From assembly GCA_963798775.1 (NCBI GenBank), contig CAWCUK010000001.1:310001-374000 (forward strand): a stretch of DNA of 64,000 nucleotides. Direction: 5' to 3'. This document shows positions 25,067 to 33,654 of this stretch, in pieces. The DNA comes from CAWCUK01 sp963798775. Its GTDB lineage: Bacteria; Bacteroidota; Ignavibacteria; Ignavibacteriales; Ignavibacteriaceae. Position 1 is the stretch's first letter. Every line of letters starts with the position of its first letter. The notes under the pieces are model-generated. The model had not been told where the DNA came from. It searched no databases and saw only the letters and a program-made list of their open reading frames with translations. The position numbers were made by a program, and so were the translations under genes.

Positions 25067-26452
25067 TTAATTTTCACCTTTTATCGCTTCAATAAACTGT
25101 TCCATTTTCATTCCTCTGGAACCTTTTAAAAGTATGGCGGAACCGGTAAAGTTTTTCTTTCTCAAAAAGTTTTCCAAATTTTTTCTGGTTCTAAAATGTC
25201 TATTAACTATTTTAGAATTCATTAGCTCTTCATTCATCAATTTCATAAAAGAGCCGATTGTATAAACTTCATTTATTTCATTTTTCTTTAAATCTTTAGC
25301 TAAATTTTTATGAAGTTTTTCTGCGCCGGCACCTAATTCAAACATATCTCCAAGAACGGCAATTTTATTTTCATACTTTTGTATTCCGGCTAAAACTTCA
25401 ATTGAATGTTTCATTGATTCAGGGTTTGCGTTATAAGTATCATCAATTAGAATAAAATTTTTATGCTCTTTAATATTTAATCTTTTATCTACGGCTTTAA
25501 ATTTTTTGATTCCATTTTGAATCTGCTGTTTTGTTAATCCTAATTTAAAGGCAATTGCGACAGCCGCAATAAAATTTCTTACATTTTCACTTCCGAAAAG
25601 AGGAAGGGCTATTTTCAGTTTTTTATTTTTATAAGAAACTTCAACTATAGGATTTTCTATTTCATTCGAACCGGAAATTACTCCTTTAACATCAGCTTCA
25701 TTTTCTAACGCGAATGTAATTTTATTAGCATAGTTTTCAGCTGATTTCACAATTAAATTATCATCATTATTAATGAATAGAGTCCCATTATTTTCGGCAG
25801 CGGCTTTAAATAAAGCGATCTTTTCCTTTAACACTCCTTTTTTGGTTTTTAAAAATTCTAAATGCGAACTTCCGATATTGGTAATTAAAGCATAATCAGG
25901 TTTTACTATTGAGGCAGTATATTCAATCTCACCAAAATGATTTGTTCCTAGTTCGGCAATTAATACTTCGTGCTTTTCATTTGTACTTAATAAAGTTAAT
26001 GGAACGCCAATATGATTGTTATTATTCGCCAGAGTTTTATTTACTTTAAATTTTTCATTTAGAAGCAAAGCCAAAATTTCTTTTGTCGTAGTTTTGCCTG
26101 CGCTTCCTGTAATTCCAATTATTTTTGTCGGGAGTTTTTCTCTCCATATTTTTGCTAAATTACCCAGAGCTATTGTTGTATCTTCAACGGTAATAACAGG
26201 AATTTCAAGATTAGGTAATTTTTTGAAACTCTTCTTATTAACAACAACTGCCTTTGCGCCGTTATCTACAGCATTTTTAACAAATTCATGACCATCAAAC
26301 CGTTCTCCTTTTATGGCTACAAAAAGAGAATTTTTTGAAATATTTCTGGAATCAATAGAAACCGCAGTAATAGGTTTATAACCGTCCGGATTATAAATTT
26401 CCGAAGTAGGTATATTAAAAATATCTTCTATATTTAGAGAAATTCTTTTCAT
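25067..26452 (-). CDS. murF: UDP-N-acetylmuramoyl-tripeptide--D-alanyl-D-alanine ligase
   Basis: Adds the D-Ala-D-Ala dipeptide, completing the UDP-MurNAc-pentapeptide. In the 461-residue ligase the N-terminal domain is followed by the ATP loop IIGITGSAGKTTTKEILALL, the NNNHIGVPLTLLS block, IAELGTNHFGEI, and the C-terminal ILIDDTYNANPESMKHSIE and AVLGDMFELGAG motifs typical of MurF. It overlaps murE by four bases. No ddl gene for making its dipeptide substrate lies in this window. Confidence 0.97.
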   Translation of the reverse strand: MKRISLNIEDIFNIPTSEIYNPDGYKPITAVSIDSRNISKNSLFVAIKGERFDGHEFVKNAVDNGAKAVVVNKKSFKKLPNLEIPVITVEDTTIALGNLAKIWREKLPTKIIGITGSAGKTTTKEILALLLNEKFKVNKTLANNNNHIGVPLTLLSTNEKHEVLIAELGTNHFGEIEYTASIVKPDYALITNIGSSHLEFLKTKKGVLKEKIALFKAAAENNGTLFINNDDNLIVKSAENYANKITFALENEADVKGVISGSNEIENPIVEVSYKNKKLKIALPLFGSENVRNFIAAVAIAFKLGLTKQQIQNGIKKFKAVDKRLNIKEHKNFILIDDTYNANPESMKHSIEVLAGIQKYENKIAVLGDMFELGAGAEKLHKNLAKDLKKNEINEVYTIGSFMKLMNEELMNSKIVNRHFRTRKNLENFLRKKNFTGSAILLKGSRGMKMEQFIEAIKGEN

Positions 26453-27918
26453 CTATTTAAATACTTTTCCGCAATTTCTTTATCTGAAAAATGATTCCGG
26501 ATTCCTTTAATTTCTTGATAAGTTTCATGTCCCTTTCCGGCAATTAAAATAACCGCGTTCTCTCCTGAGGTTTCTATAGCATACTTTATTGCCTCTTCCC
26601 TATTCTCAATAACTTTATAATTATCAGTTTTTATTCCTTGTTTTATCTCTTTTATAATTTCAAAAGGATCTTCAAATCTTGGATTATCCGAAGTTATAAT
26701 TTGTTTTGAACTATATTTGCCGGCAATTTCGCCCATTATCGGTCGTTTAGATTTATCTCGATTTCCTCCGCAGCCGAAAACCGTATAAATCGGAATATCA
26801 TCCGTAACGAGTTGTTTTACGGCTTTTAATGCTTTTTCCAAACTATCTGCCGTATGCGAATAATCAATAATTACTTTTTTATTACCTTTAGTTATTACTT
26901 CAAATCTACCGGGAACCTGTTCAGTTTCAGCAATTCCTTTAATAGCGATTTCCGGATTTAGCCCAAGTAAAACCGCACCGGCAAAAGCAGCAGCCGCATT
27001 ATACGCGTTAAATTCACCGATTAAAGATGTTGTACAGTTATATTCTTTCCCCTCATATTCTATTTTAAATTTCGTTCCGTTTAAATCATAAAAAATATCA
27101 TTTAATTTAAAAGTAGAATTTATAGACTTGCCGTAGGAGAATAATTTGGCCTTCGAATCAGAAATAATCTTTTTGCTGTGTTCATCATCAGAATTATAAA
27201 TACCGAATGAATTCTCATTTAAAGAATCGAATAACATTTTTTTTGCATTTAAATAATTTTCAAAACTATTATGAAAATCCAAATGATCGGATGTTATATT
27301 TGTAAAAACGCCGGCTGCAAAATTAAATCCATAGACTCTCTTCTGAACTAATGCATGAGAAGAAACTTCCATAACTGCATATTTACAGCCTTCGTTATAC
27401 ATATCCAGAAGCATCTCAACTAATTCAGTAATTTCAGGAGTAGTTAAAGTTGAATCTATTTTTTTATCGCCTATATAATTTGCAATAGTACCGACTACAC
27501 CAATCTTCTCGCCGCTTTCTTCAAAAATCTTTCTAATAAAATAAGAAGTGGTTGTTTTACCGTTAGTTCCGGTTATTCCTATCAATTTCAGTTTATTTGT
27601 GGGATCTTTAAAAAACGAATTTGAAACCTCGGCCAGAGCTTTCCTGCTATCGTTTACAAGAATTTTTGCCGCTTTTTGATGAATAAAAATTTCATCGGGA
27701 ATACTGTTATTATCTTCCAATATAACAGCAAGAGCACCTTTGCTAAGCGCTTCCAGAATATATTTGTGGCCGTCGGTATTATATCCTTTTATTGCGACAA
27801 AAATTCCATTCTTTACTAATTTTCTGGAATTGTAGAAAATTCCGGAAACATCCTGTCTCTGTACTTCACCTATTACAGAAATAGTTCTAATACTATTTAA
27901 TAATGCTGTTAATTCCAT
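26449..27918 (-). CDS. murE: UDP-MurNAc-tripeptide synthetase MurE (probably meso-diaminopimelate-adding)
   Basis: Adds the third residue of the stem peptide. The 489-residue protein contains ATP loop LIGITGTNGKTTTSYFIR, the VMEVSSHALVQKRVYGFNF block, VIIDYSHTADSLEKALKA and VFGCGGNRDKSKRPIMG. The TSDNPRFEDP motif (Asp-Asn-Pro-Arg) marks MurE enzymes specific for meso-diaminopimelate rather than lysine, so a Gram-negative-type peptidoglycan is predicted. It directly follows ftsI with no gap. Confidence 0.97.
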   Translation of the reverse strand: MELTALLNSIRTISVIGEVQRQDVSGIFYNSRKLVKNGIFVAIKGYNTDGHKYILEALSKGALAVILEDNNSIPDEIFIHQKAAKILVNDSRKALAEVSNSFFKDPTNKLKLIGITGTNGKTTTSYFIRKIFEESGEKIGVVGTIANYIGDKKIDSTLTTPEITELVEMLLDMYNEGCKYAVMEVSSHALVQKRVYGFNFAAGVFTNITSDHLDFHNSFENYLNAKKMLFDSLNENSFGIYNSDDEHSKKIISDSKAKLFSYGKSINSTFKLNDIFYDLNGTKFKIEYEGKEYNCTTSLIGEFNAYNAAAAFAGAVLLGLNPEIAIKGIAETEQVPGRFEVITKGNKKVIIDYSHTADSLEKALKAVKQLVTDDIPIYTVFGCGGNRDKSKRPIMGEIAGKYSSKQIITSDNPRFEDPFEIIKEIKQGIKTDNYKVIENREEAIKYAIETSGENAVILIAGKGHETYQEIKGIRNHFSDKEIAEKYLNR

Positions 27919-29904
27919 TTAATATACTGATGTTCCGTTTATTGCAACTTCTTCACATTTTAAAATGCAAACCGTGCCTTTTTTGATTTTTGTACCGGGT
28001 AAAATACTTTGAGACGATATTAAGCCTGAACCTTTTACTTTATAATCAACTCCCATTTTCGTTAAAGTTTGAATAGCATCTCTTAAAGAAAAGTTCGATA
28101 AATCCGGCATTATATTTTTCTTCAATATTTTTCTTTCTTCCGGATTCACATCTTGTCTTATTTTTTTTTCATCTTTAGAATTTTTTGTGAATATCACTTT
28201 GACAGCTTCTTTATTTTGTTGATCTAATTGAACAGGCTTTCTGAACAAGTTGATATCTGACGAAATTATTCTTTCCGCAACATTTTTAAAAATAGGAGCG
28301 GCTACAGCACCGCCGTATCTTCCGATTTTAGGTGCATTTACTAAAACAAGACAAACAACTTTTGGATTTTCAACCGGGAAAAATCCGACAAAAGATGAAT
28401 TATATTGCGATTTTGAATAGCTGCCGTCAATTAATTTTTGCGATGTTCCTGTTTTTCCGCCGGTTGATATTTTTTCAAGTTTTGCATTTTTACCGGTTCC
28501 TTTTTCAACAACACCTTGTAGAAATTCTCTCATCTTTTCAGATGTTTGTTCGGAAATTACTCTTCTAATTTGATTGGGAGAATTTTTTATAACCGAACCA
28601 TCATCCAGCACTTCACGTTTAACTATTTGCGGACGGTATAAAATTCCGCCGTTTATAACCGCACTATACGCGGATATTAATTGAATTGGAGTAACTGTTA
28701 TTTGGTACCCGAAAGACATAAACGCTTTTGTTAAAGAACCCCAAGCATTCGGTTTTTTTAATGTTCCTTTAACTTCGCCGGGAAGATCAATAGTTGTATA
28801 ATTTCCGAATCCAAAACCGCGGATATATTTATAAAAATCATCATCGTCTATTCTCTGAACAAGCTTCGCCATTCCAATATTGCTGGATTGTTCAAAAACT
28901 CCTTTTACAGAAAGCCAGCTATGGTCGTGGCTGTCGTTTATTGAAACTGATTTATATTTATATCTTCCATTTTCAACAAATACTGTTTCATTTTCTCTGC
29001 AAAGTTTTTCGTCTAATAAAGCCGACATTGTAATAGTTTTAAAAGTAGAACCGGGTTCATAAGTATCGGTTACGGCTTTATCCCTTCTTGCTTCATCGCT
29101 AAAGTCCCAGTAACGGTTTGGATCGTAATCGTTCATGTTTGCCAGCGCTAAAACTTCACCGTTATTTGGGTCCATAATTATTCCAACCGCAGAACTTCCA
29201 CCGTATTCGGATAAGCCTTTCTTTAATTCTTCTTCAAGAATTACCTGATAAGATTTATTTATAGTAAGGTAAATATTATTGCCTGCAACCGCCGGTTTGG
29301 TCTGTTTTTCGGCAACAGTAATCATATCACCAATCGCGTCTTTTTCCACTAATCTTGCACCGTCTTCTCCGCTTAATTCTTCATCATATGTTCGGGCTAT
29401 TCCGTTTAAACCTTCATATTCACTATTTACATAACCAAGTAGATGGGCTGCCAAGCTTCCATAATGATAAACACGAGTGGGATCTTCACGTGAAAAGAAC
29501 CCGGCGGCTTTAAAATCTTTTAGAAGTAAAGCCTTTTCACTCGGAGCTTTTTTCTCCACGCAAATTGTTTTACCAGATTGCTTCATTAAATTCAGATAAT
29601 GTTTTTTACTTTTATCGAAAACAGCCGACAATGTATCAGCAATTTTAATTTTTGCTTTTTCAGAAACCATTCGAAGATCTAAATAAAAAGAAATATCATT
29701 TCGATTATAGACAAGTAGCACATTATTTCGGTCAAATATTAATCCTCTGTCCGCTCTAATTTTTTGAACGCTCGTCTGCTGACGCTCCGCTAAATATTTT
29801 AGTTCTTCACTTTTTAAAATTTGAATATCAAAAAGTTTAGCTACCAAAGCGATAAATAATAAGAAAACAAAAAGTACAATCCATATTGTTCTGTTATTGT
29901 TCAT
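27919..29904 (-). CDS. ftsI: FtsI/PBP3-type transpeptidase with a C-terminal PASTA domain
   Basis: Septal class B penicillin-binding protein that cross-links new peptidoglycan. The 661 residues comprise a short cytoplasmic head and membrane anchor (about 8-28), the pedestal domain (ADRGLIFDRN near 51-60), and the transpeptidase with STFK (Ser286-Lys289), SSN (340-342) and KTGT (484-487). Residues near 590-655 form a PASTA domain (PDLSNFSLRDAIQTLTKMGV and following), common in this phylum and in Gram-positives but absent from E. coli FtsI. It overlaps ftsL by 11 bases. Confidence 0.97.
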   Translation of the reverse strand: MNNNRTIWIVLFVFLLFIALVAKLFDIQILKSEELKYLAERQQTSVQKIRADRGLIFDRNNVLLVYNRNDISFYLDLRMVSEKAKIKIADTLSAVFDKSKKHYLNLMKQSGKTICVEKKAPSEKALLLKDFKAAGFFSREDPTRVYHYGSLAAHLLGYVNSEYEGLNGIARTYDEELSGEDGARLVEKDAIGDMITVAEKQTKPAVAGNNIYLTINKSYQVILEEELKKGLSEYGGSSAVGIIMDPNNGEVLALANMNDYDPNRYWDFSDEARRDKAVTDTYEPGSTFKTITMSALLDEKLCRENETVFVENGRYKYKSVSINDSHDHSWLSVKGVFEQSSNIGMAKLVQRIDDDDFYKYIRGFGFGNYTTIDLPGEVKGTLKKPNAWGSLTKAFMSFGYQITVTPIQLISAYSAVINGGILYRPQIVKREVLDDGSVIKNSPNQIRRVISEQTSEKMREFLQGVVEKGTGKNAKLEKISTGGKTGTSQKLIDGSYSKSQYNSSFVGFFPVENPKVVCLVLVNAPKIGRYGGAVAAPIFKNVAERIISSDINLFRKPVQLDQQNKEAVKVIFTKNSKDEKKIRQDVNPEERKILKKNIMPDLSNFSLRDAIQTLTKMGVDYKVKGSGLISSQSILPGTKIKKGTVCILKCEEVAINGTSVY

Positions 29905-30226
29905 ACTTCTCTTTTAATTCATTCGATATTTCTTCAATTTTCTGCTTGCTTACAAAAAGCTGAATTTGTGAATTATCATTCTTAATCATACCTAATTCAT
30001 TTTCAGCTATATTAGTTATTCTCTCCTCAGATGTAAGAAATTGATTTTGTGCAATAAGATTTAATTTCCAATTTTTTTTTGAAGCTAATTTTTCCTCTGC
30101 CTGAACTTTATGCTTTGTAAGCAATTCACATTCAAGCTTTATACTCACATATGCAAGAATTAATCCCGCGGAAATTACAATTAGAAAAATTCCGAACAGT
30201 AAAATTGGTTTTGCGCTTTTTTTCAT
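29894..30226 (-). CDS. ftsL: FtsL-like septum protein
   Basis: Small bitopic division protein expected to pair with FtsQ/FtsB and activate FtsWI. The 110 residues have a Lys-rich head (MKKSAK), one membrane segment (about 7-27) and a periplasmic helical, coiled-coil-type region ending in ELKEKYEQ. Sequence conservation in FtsL is low, so the call rests on size, topology and position between rsmH and ftsI. It overlaps rsmH by four bases and ftsI by 11. Confidence 0.82.
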   Translation of the reverse strand: MKKSAKPILLFGIFLIVISAGLILAYVSIKLECELLTKHKVQAEEKLASKKNWKLNLIAQNQFLTSEERITNIAENELGMIKNDNSQIQLFVSKQKIEEISNELKEKYEQ

Positions 30227-31143
30227 ATTCTTTCAGCCGCTCTTAATTTCGCGCTTCGGGCTCTTATATTTTCCTTTATTTCAATATCTGACGGAATTAA
30301 AGGTTTTTTAGTTAATATTTTTAAACGACTTACTTTATCACACATACAAATCGGGTAATTTTTAGGACAAATACAATCTAGAGTTTCATATTTAAATTGT
30401 TCCTTTACAATTCTGTCTTCCAGCGAGTGATATGTTAAAATGACTAATCTTCCGCCTTCATTCATCAGATCAACTGATTTTACTAGAAAATTTTTTAACA
30501 CATCAAGTTCCTCATTCACAAATATTCTTAACGCCTGAAATACACGCGATAAAGTTTTAACTCGATATTTAAAAGGAGTAATATTTGAGATTATGTCACT
30601 CAATTCTTTTGTAGTTTCTATTTTTTTTATTTTTCGCTGTTCACAAACTTTTCTGGCAATTTTTCTAGAATTTTTCTCTTCTCCGAATTCAAAAATTATA
30701 TTCGCTATTTCTTCTTCAGAAAAAGTATTAACTACATCCGCGGCATTTATTTTTTTTGTTTTATCCATACGAAGATCGAGTTTAGCATCTTGCCTATAAG
30801 TAAATCCTGATTCAGGATTATCTAATTGAAAGGATGAAACTCCTAGATCAGCAAAAATACCGTCGAATTTTACAGCTTCAATTTTTGAGATTATATCAAT
30901 TTGCGAAAAATTAAAATTGTAAAGTTTTACTCGTTTATCCTCATAAAATTTTTCTGAAGAAAATGAAAACGCATCTTTGTCAACATCAGTCGCTATTAAA
31001 ATTCCGTCTTCGTTTAATAAATTTAAAATACCTTCTGAGTGGCCGCCGAATCCTAAGGTGCCGTCGAAATAAATACCTGATTTATTAGTAATTAAATATT
31101 CCAGACTCTCAGCAAATAAAACCGGTTTATGATGAACACTCAC
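30223..31143 (-). CDS. rsmH: 16S rRNA (cytosine-1402-N4)-methyltransferase RsmH
   Basis: Methylates N4 of C1402 in 16S rRNA; also called MraW. The 306-residue protein has the N-terminal HKPVLFAESLEYL, SAM-binding YFDGTLGFGGHSEGIL, FDGIFADLGVSSFQLDNPE, GFTYRQDAKLDLRMD and the C-terminal LVILTYHSLEDRIVKEQFK motif. It lies two bases after mraZ, at the start of the dcw cluster. Confidence 0.97.
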   Translation of the reverse strand: MSVHHKPVLFAESLEYLITNKSGIYFDGTLGFGGHSEGILNLLNEDGILIATDVDKDAFSFSSEKFYEDKRVKLYNFNFSQIDIISKIEAVKFDGIFADLGVSSFQLDNPESGFTYRQDAKLDLRMDKTKKINAADVVNTFSEEEIANIIFEFGEEKNSRKIARKVCEQRKIKKIETTKELSDIISNITPFKYRVKTLSRVFQALRIFVNEELDVLKNFLVKSVDLMNEGGRLVILTYHSLEDRIVKEQFKYETLDCICPKNYPICMCDKVSRLKILTKKPLIPSDIEIKENIRARSAKLRAAERI

Positions 31144-31145
31144 CG

Positions 31146-31580
31146 CTACACCAAAACTTCCGCGGCTAATTCTTCAAAACTTTTATCGGAATTGTTCATA
31201 TAATCCTCGAAAATTTTTGGATTCCAAACTTCTATTTTTTTAAGAACTCCAAGAATTAAAACATCTTTTTCAATTCCCGCGTATTCAATTAAATTTGTTG
31301 GAATTAAAATTCTCGACTGGCTGTCTAAAGTATCGTCTACAGTATATTGCAGCATTGTTCTAATTAACCTGGCCTGCTCCGGGACGAAGGGATTTAACTT
31401 TTCTAATTTTTCTTCAATAACTTTCCAGTTATCAAGCGGGTAAATGTCAATACATTTGTTTGTACTTTTCGTCATCACAAAAGTATTTTCCGCCTCCGGA
31501 TTAACATGTTTCCGCAGTTTAGCCGGAATGCTGATCCTGCCTTTGGCGTCCATTGAATATTTAAATTCACCTCTAAACAA
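31146..31580 (-). CDS. mraZ: Transcriptional regulator MraZ
   Basis: MraZ is an AbrB-like, ring-forming DNA-binding protein that represses its own dcw operon in E. coli. The 144 residues contain two SpoVT/AbrB-type domains; the first is FRGEFKYSMDAKGRISIPAK, the second has DTLDSQSRILIPTNLIEYA. The start is TTG at 31580, with GAAGGA upstream and the conserved FRGE immediately after it. It is the first gene of the cluster. Three operator-like boxes lie 39-62 bases upstream of the start codon, so autoregulation is likely. Confidence 0.95.
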   Translation of the reverse strand: MFRGEFKYSMDAKGRISIPAKLRKHVNPEAENTFVMTKSTNKCIDIYPLDNWKVIEEKLEKLNPFVPEQARLIRTMLQYTVDDTLDSQSRILIPTNLIEYAGIEKDVLILGVLKKIEVWNPKIFEDYMNNSDKSFEELAAEVLV

Positions 31581-31618
31581 TTAATTTTCCTTCAAAAGCT
31601 TTTTTGGGGACACGATTC

Positions 31619-31642
31619 ACCACTTTTACCCACAACTACCCA
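31619..31642 (-). promoter_or_regulatory. Three MraZ operator boxes
   Basis: On the minus strand three direct repeats read TGGG (31642-31639), TGGG (31632-31629) and TGGT (31622-31619), each exactly 10 bases from the next, i.e. one face of the helix. Known MraZ sites in E. coli and Mycoplasma are short G-rich repeats at about this spacing, directly upstream of mraZ. The match of sequence, period and position makes autoregulation of the dcw operon likely. Confidence 0.7.
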
Positions 31643-31643
31643 A

Positions 31644-31672
31644 AAATAACTCAAATTTAGTTCTAAAGTCAA
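31644..31672 (-). promoter_or_regulatory. Putative dcw/mraZ promoter
   Basis: The minus strand reads TTGACT (31672-31667), 17 bases, then TTATTT (31649-31644), ending two bases before the first MraZ box. A TAAATTTG (31659-31652) in the same stretch matches the TAnnTTTG element of Bacteroidetes promoters, so the exact promoter type is open. MraZ bound at its boxes would block the start region in either case. Confidence 0.4.
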
Positions 31673-31864
31673 GAAAAATTTTTTATTTTCCGGTGGGATA
31701 TGCGTTGTCTCCTAAACAAAGTTCACGTTTAAAAAGGGATAAGTTCAAAGGTTAGAAAAGGTTACGAAATTCATCTAAAGCAAAGGCTGAAGGAAAGAAA
31801 AAATTTAGATAAATATATTTTTTTTGGTGGGGAAAAAAACCATAATATTATAGATTTTGAAGAG

Positions 31865-31937
<73 letters not shown>

Positions 31938-31946
31938 TTTTAGAAG

Positions 31947-31975
31947 GTATTAAATAAAAAAATGGTAAATGTAAA
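31947..31975 (-). promoter_or_regulatory. Putative tRNA-Thr promoter
   Basis: Minus strand TTTACA (31975-31970), 17-base spacing, TAATAC (31952-31947). The start would fall a few bases before the mature tRNA 5' end at 31937. It overlaps the terminator of the upstream small gene, which explains how the tRNA is expressed despite that terminator. Consensus match only. Confidence 0.4.
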
Positions 31976-31992
31976 AATATCATTTACCATTT
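31960..31992 (-). terminator. Intrinsic terminator after the small basic ribosomal-type gene
   Basis: A perfect 12-bp inverted repeat, AAATGGTAAATG (31960-31971) and CATTTACCATTT (31981-31992), around a 9-base loop. On the minus strand it is followed by a T-rich run, as expected for the end of the transcript from the small gene at 32020-32115. Confidence 0.75.
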
Positions 31993-32019
31993 AATCTTCA
32001 AAGAAAAATTTTAAAAGAA

Positions 32020-32115
32020 CTATCTTATTTTCTTTTTATGTCTATTTTTTCTTAATCTTTTTTTCCTCTTATGAGTAGCCATTTTATGGCGTTTGCGTTT
32101 TTTACCACAAGGCAT
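32020..32115 (-). CDS. 31-residue basic ribosomal-type protein (AURKAIP1/COX24, bS22-like)
   Basis: This very short gene encodes an almost entirely Lys/Arg/His protein starting MPCGKKRKRHKMATHKRKKR and ending RHKKKIR. It has a perfect GGAGG five to six bases upstream of its ATG. Small proteins of this type are annotated in Bacteroidota as AURKAIP1/COX24-domain proteins, the family that includes the mycobacterial small-subunit protein bS22 and mitochondrial mS38. Binding to the 30S subunit is therefore expected, by family resemblance. It follows the zinc-ribbon/TPR gene by 23 bases and ends in a clear terminator. Confidence 0.82.
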   Translation of the reverse strand: MPCGKKRKRHKMATHKRKKRLRKNRHKKKIR

Positions 32116-32138
32116 TTATTACCTCCTTATTTATTTTT

Positions 32139-33038
32139 TTACTGTGATTTTAATAATTCTTCAGCTCTTTTCGCGTATTCAGTATTAGGATCAATTTTAA
32201 TTGTTTTTTCAAGCCAACTTTTTGCTTCTTTATTATTTCCGGCTGTCAAATTTACTATTCCTAAATTTAAATACCCAATTTGATGATTGGGTTCATATTT
32301 TAAAGCTTCTTTCATTTGGGTAATCGCCGTTTGAAAATCTCTTAAATTGTAATAGCAAATTCCCATATCTATTCTTGCATCAGCATCTTTAGGATTAATT
32401 GCAAGATACTGCTTATAATTTATAATTGCTTGCTCATAAAGACCGGAATCATTTTTTAGATGCGCAAGCTGCAGCATTAGGTCATCGTTATTCGGATTAT
32501 TTTTTAACTGCTCTTCCAGTTGATTTATTTTTTGAAGATTATTTAAATCAACACCGGAAGATTGATTATTAGGCGTCGAAATATTATTAGTTGAAACAGG
32601 CGAATCAAAAATTCCCGATGAAACTAAAAGAACAACAGCAATAAGAATAGCAGCAGAAATTATAGTAATAATTTGTCCCTGTGTTAATCCTTTTGCCGCA
32701 GGTTTATCTACAGATTTATATGCGGAAGAAATATTTTTCTCTTTTTTCTTCTTCTTTGAATCAGAAAACTGCTTTTGCTTTTCATATTTTTTTTCCTCAA
32801 CCGGAACGGAAGGTGGCGTTTTTTTGGTAACTCTTTTACCTTTTAATACTGCGCCGCAGCTTGAGCAAACTTCATTTGAAGGATTATTTTCTTCTCCGCA
32901 ATTTTCACAAATTATAAATTCATGCAGTTGTGATGAAGCGTCGGATAAATTAATACCGGTTAAATCATAACCGCAAGAAGGACAATATTTGTATTCTTTT
33001 TCTAATTTAATTCCGCAGTTAGGACAGTATTTTATCAT
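32139..33038 (-). CDS. Zinc-ribbon, single-membrane-segment, TPR protein
   Basis: The 299-residue protein has two N-terminal zinc ribbons: CPNCGIKLEKEYKYCPSCGYDL (first half CPNCG, second CPSCG, residues about 5-23) and ICENCGEENN with CSSCGAVLKG (about 44-64). A basic low-complexity linker and one membrane segment (about 123-145) follow, then three or more TPR repeats (from about 185; for example ADARIDMGICYYNLRDFQTA). Zinc ribbons would be cytoplasmic and TPRs outside, or the reverse. I know no specific function; it is a scaffold by domain content. It starts three bases after the HU gene stop. Confidence 0.8.
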   Translation of the reverse strand: MIKYCPNCGIKLEKEYKYCPSCGYDLTGINLSDASSQLHEFIICENCGEENNPSNEVCSSCGAVLKGKRVTKKTPPSVPVEEKKYEKQKQFSDSKKKKKEKNISSAYKSVDKPAAKGLTQGQIITIISAAILIAVVLLVSSGIFDSPVSTNNISTPNNQSSGVDLNNLQKINQLEEQLKNNPNNDDLMLQLAHLKNDSGLYEQAIINYKQYLAINPKDADARIDMGICYYNLRDFQTAITQMKEALKYEPNHQIGYLNLGIVNLTAGNNKEAKSWLEKTIKIDPNTEYAKRAEELLKSQ

Positions 33039-33041
33039 TCG

Positions 33042-33341
33042 TTAAATTGAACTCTTTTCTTTCATGCCTTGATCAACCAGTGATTTAAAATCTTTAGAGA
33101 ATTTAAATGTAGGAACAAAATGTTCCGGTACATATACAGATTCACCGGTCTTGGGATTGCGGGCCTGGCGCGCATTTTTCTTTTTTACTTTATAGCTGCC
33201 GAAGCCTCTAATTTCTATACCTTTCCCTTCTTTCAGGGCATCAATTACCGTTTTAAAAAAACCTTCTATTATTGCTTCCGTTTCCAACTTTGTTAATCCT
33301 GTTCCTGCAGCAACTTTATCTACTATATCTGCCTTAGTCAT
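33042..33341 (-). CDS. HU/IHF-family DNA-binding protein
   Basis: Histone-like protein that bends DNA and organises the nucleoid. The start at 33341 has GGGTGG upstream and gives the canonical opening MTKADIVDKVAAGTGLTKLE; an upstream in-frame TTG at 33359 lies inside that ribosome-binding region. The 99-residue protein carries EIRGFGSYKVKKKNARQARN and the beta-arm GESVYVPEHFVPTFKFSKDF. The RN-P-K-T-G motif is that of IHF/HU proteins; which subtype is not decidable. A good -35/-10 pair lies 27 bases upstream. Confidence 0.93.
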   Translation of the reverse strand: MTKADIVDKVAAGTGLTKLETEAIIEGFFKTVIDALKEGKGIEIRGFGSYKVKKKNARQARNPKTGESVYVPEHFVPTFKFSKDFKSLVDQGMKEKSSI

Positions 33342-33367
33342 AATTACCACCCTTTTCAAAATTATTG

Positions 33368-33395
33368 ATTATATTTATAAGTCATTACAATTCAA
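33368..33395 (-). promoter_or_regulatory. Putative HU gene promoter
   Basis: The minus strand reads TTGAAT (33395-33390), 16 bases, then a perfect TATAAT (33373-33368), 27 bases upstream of the HU start codon. The remaining roughly 260 bases up to the divergent gene at 33655 hold no ORF or repeat that I can support. Confidence 0.5.
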
Positions 33396-33654
33396 CAATT
33401 TAATCTATCAAACATTTGTCGCAAAATCAATTAAATCATTTTCGTTATTGATTTTGGACACCCACAAAATCCTTATAAATATTTGGAATATTTGGATTTA
33501 CATTCGCTTTCAATATATCTTGTCTTTGATTCGTCTCATTATGATAATCATTCTATTTTTGTAACTATATCCTGATAATAAAGTTCCTTTTTTTTGTTGT
33601 TTTCGCTTTGGTACAATACTTGGACTTTCCGACAGAAAAAACAAAAAGGAAACT

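Noticed and set aside
31652..31659. TAAATTTG as a definite Bacteroidetes-type -7 promoter element
   Set aside because: The matching upstream -33 TTTG is missing and other promoters here look like ordinary -35/-10 pairs, so it is mentioned only as an alternative.
31690..31860. Possible small gene or RNA in the mraZ upstream region
   Set aside because: I see only AT-rich sequence with short G/C patches and no ORF with a ribosome-binding site or strong fold apart from the described elements.
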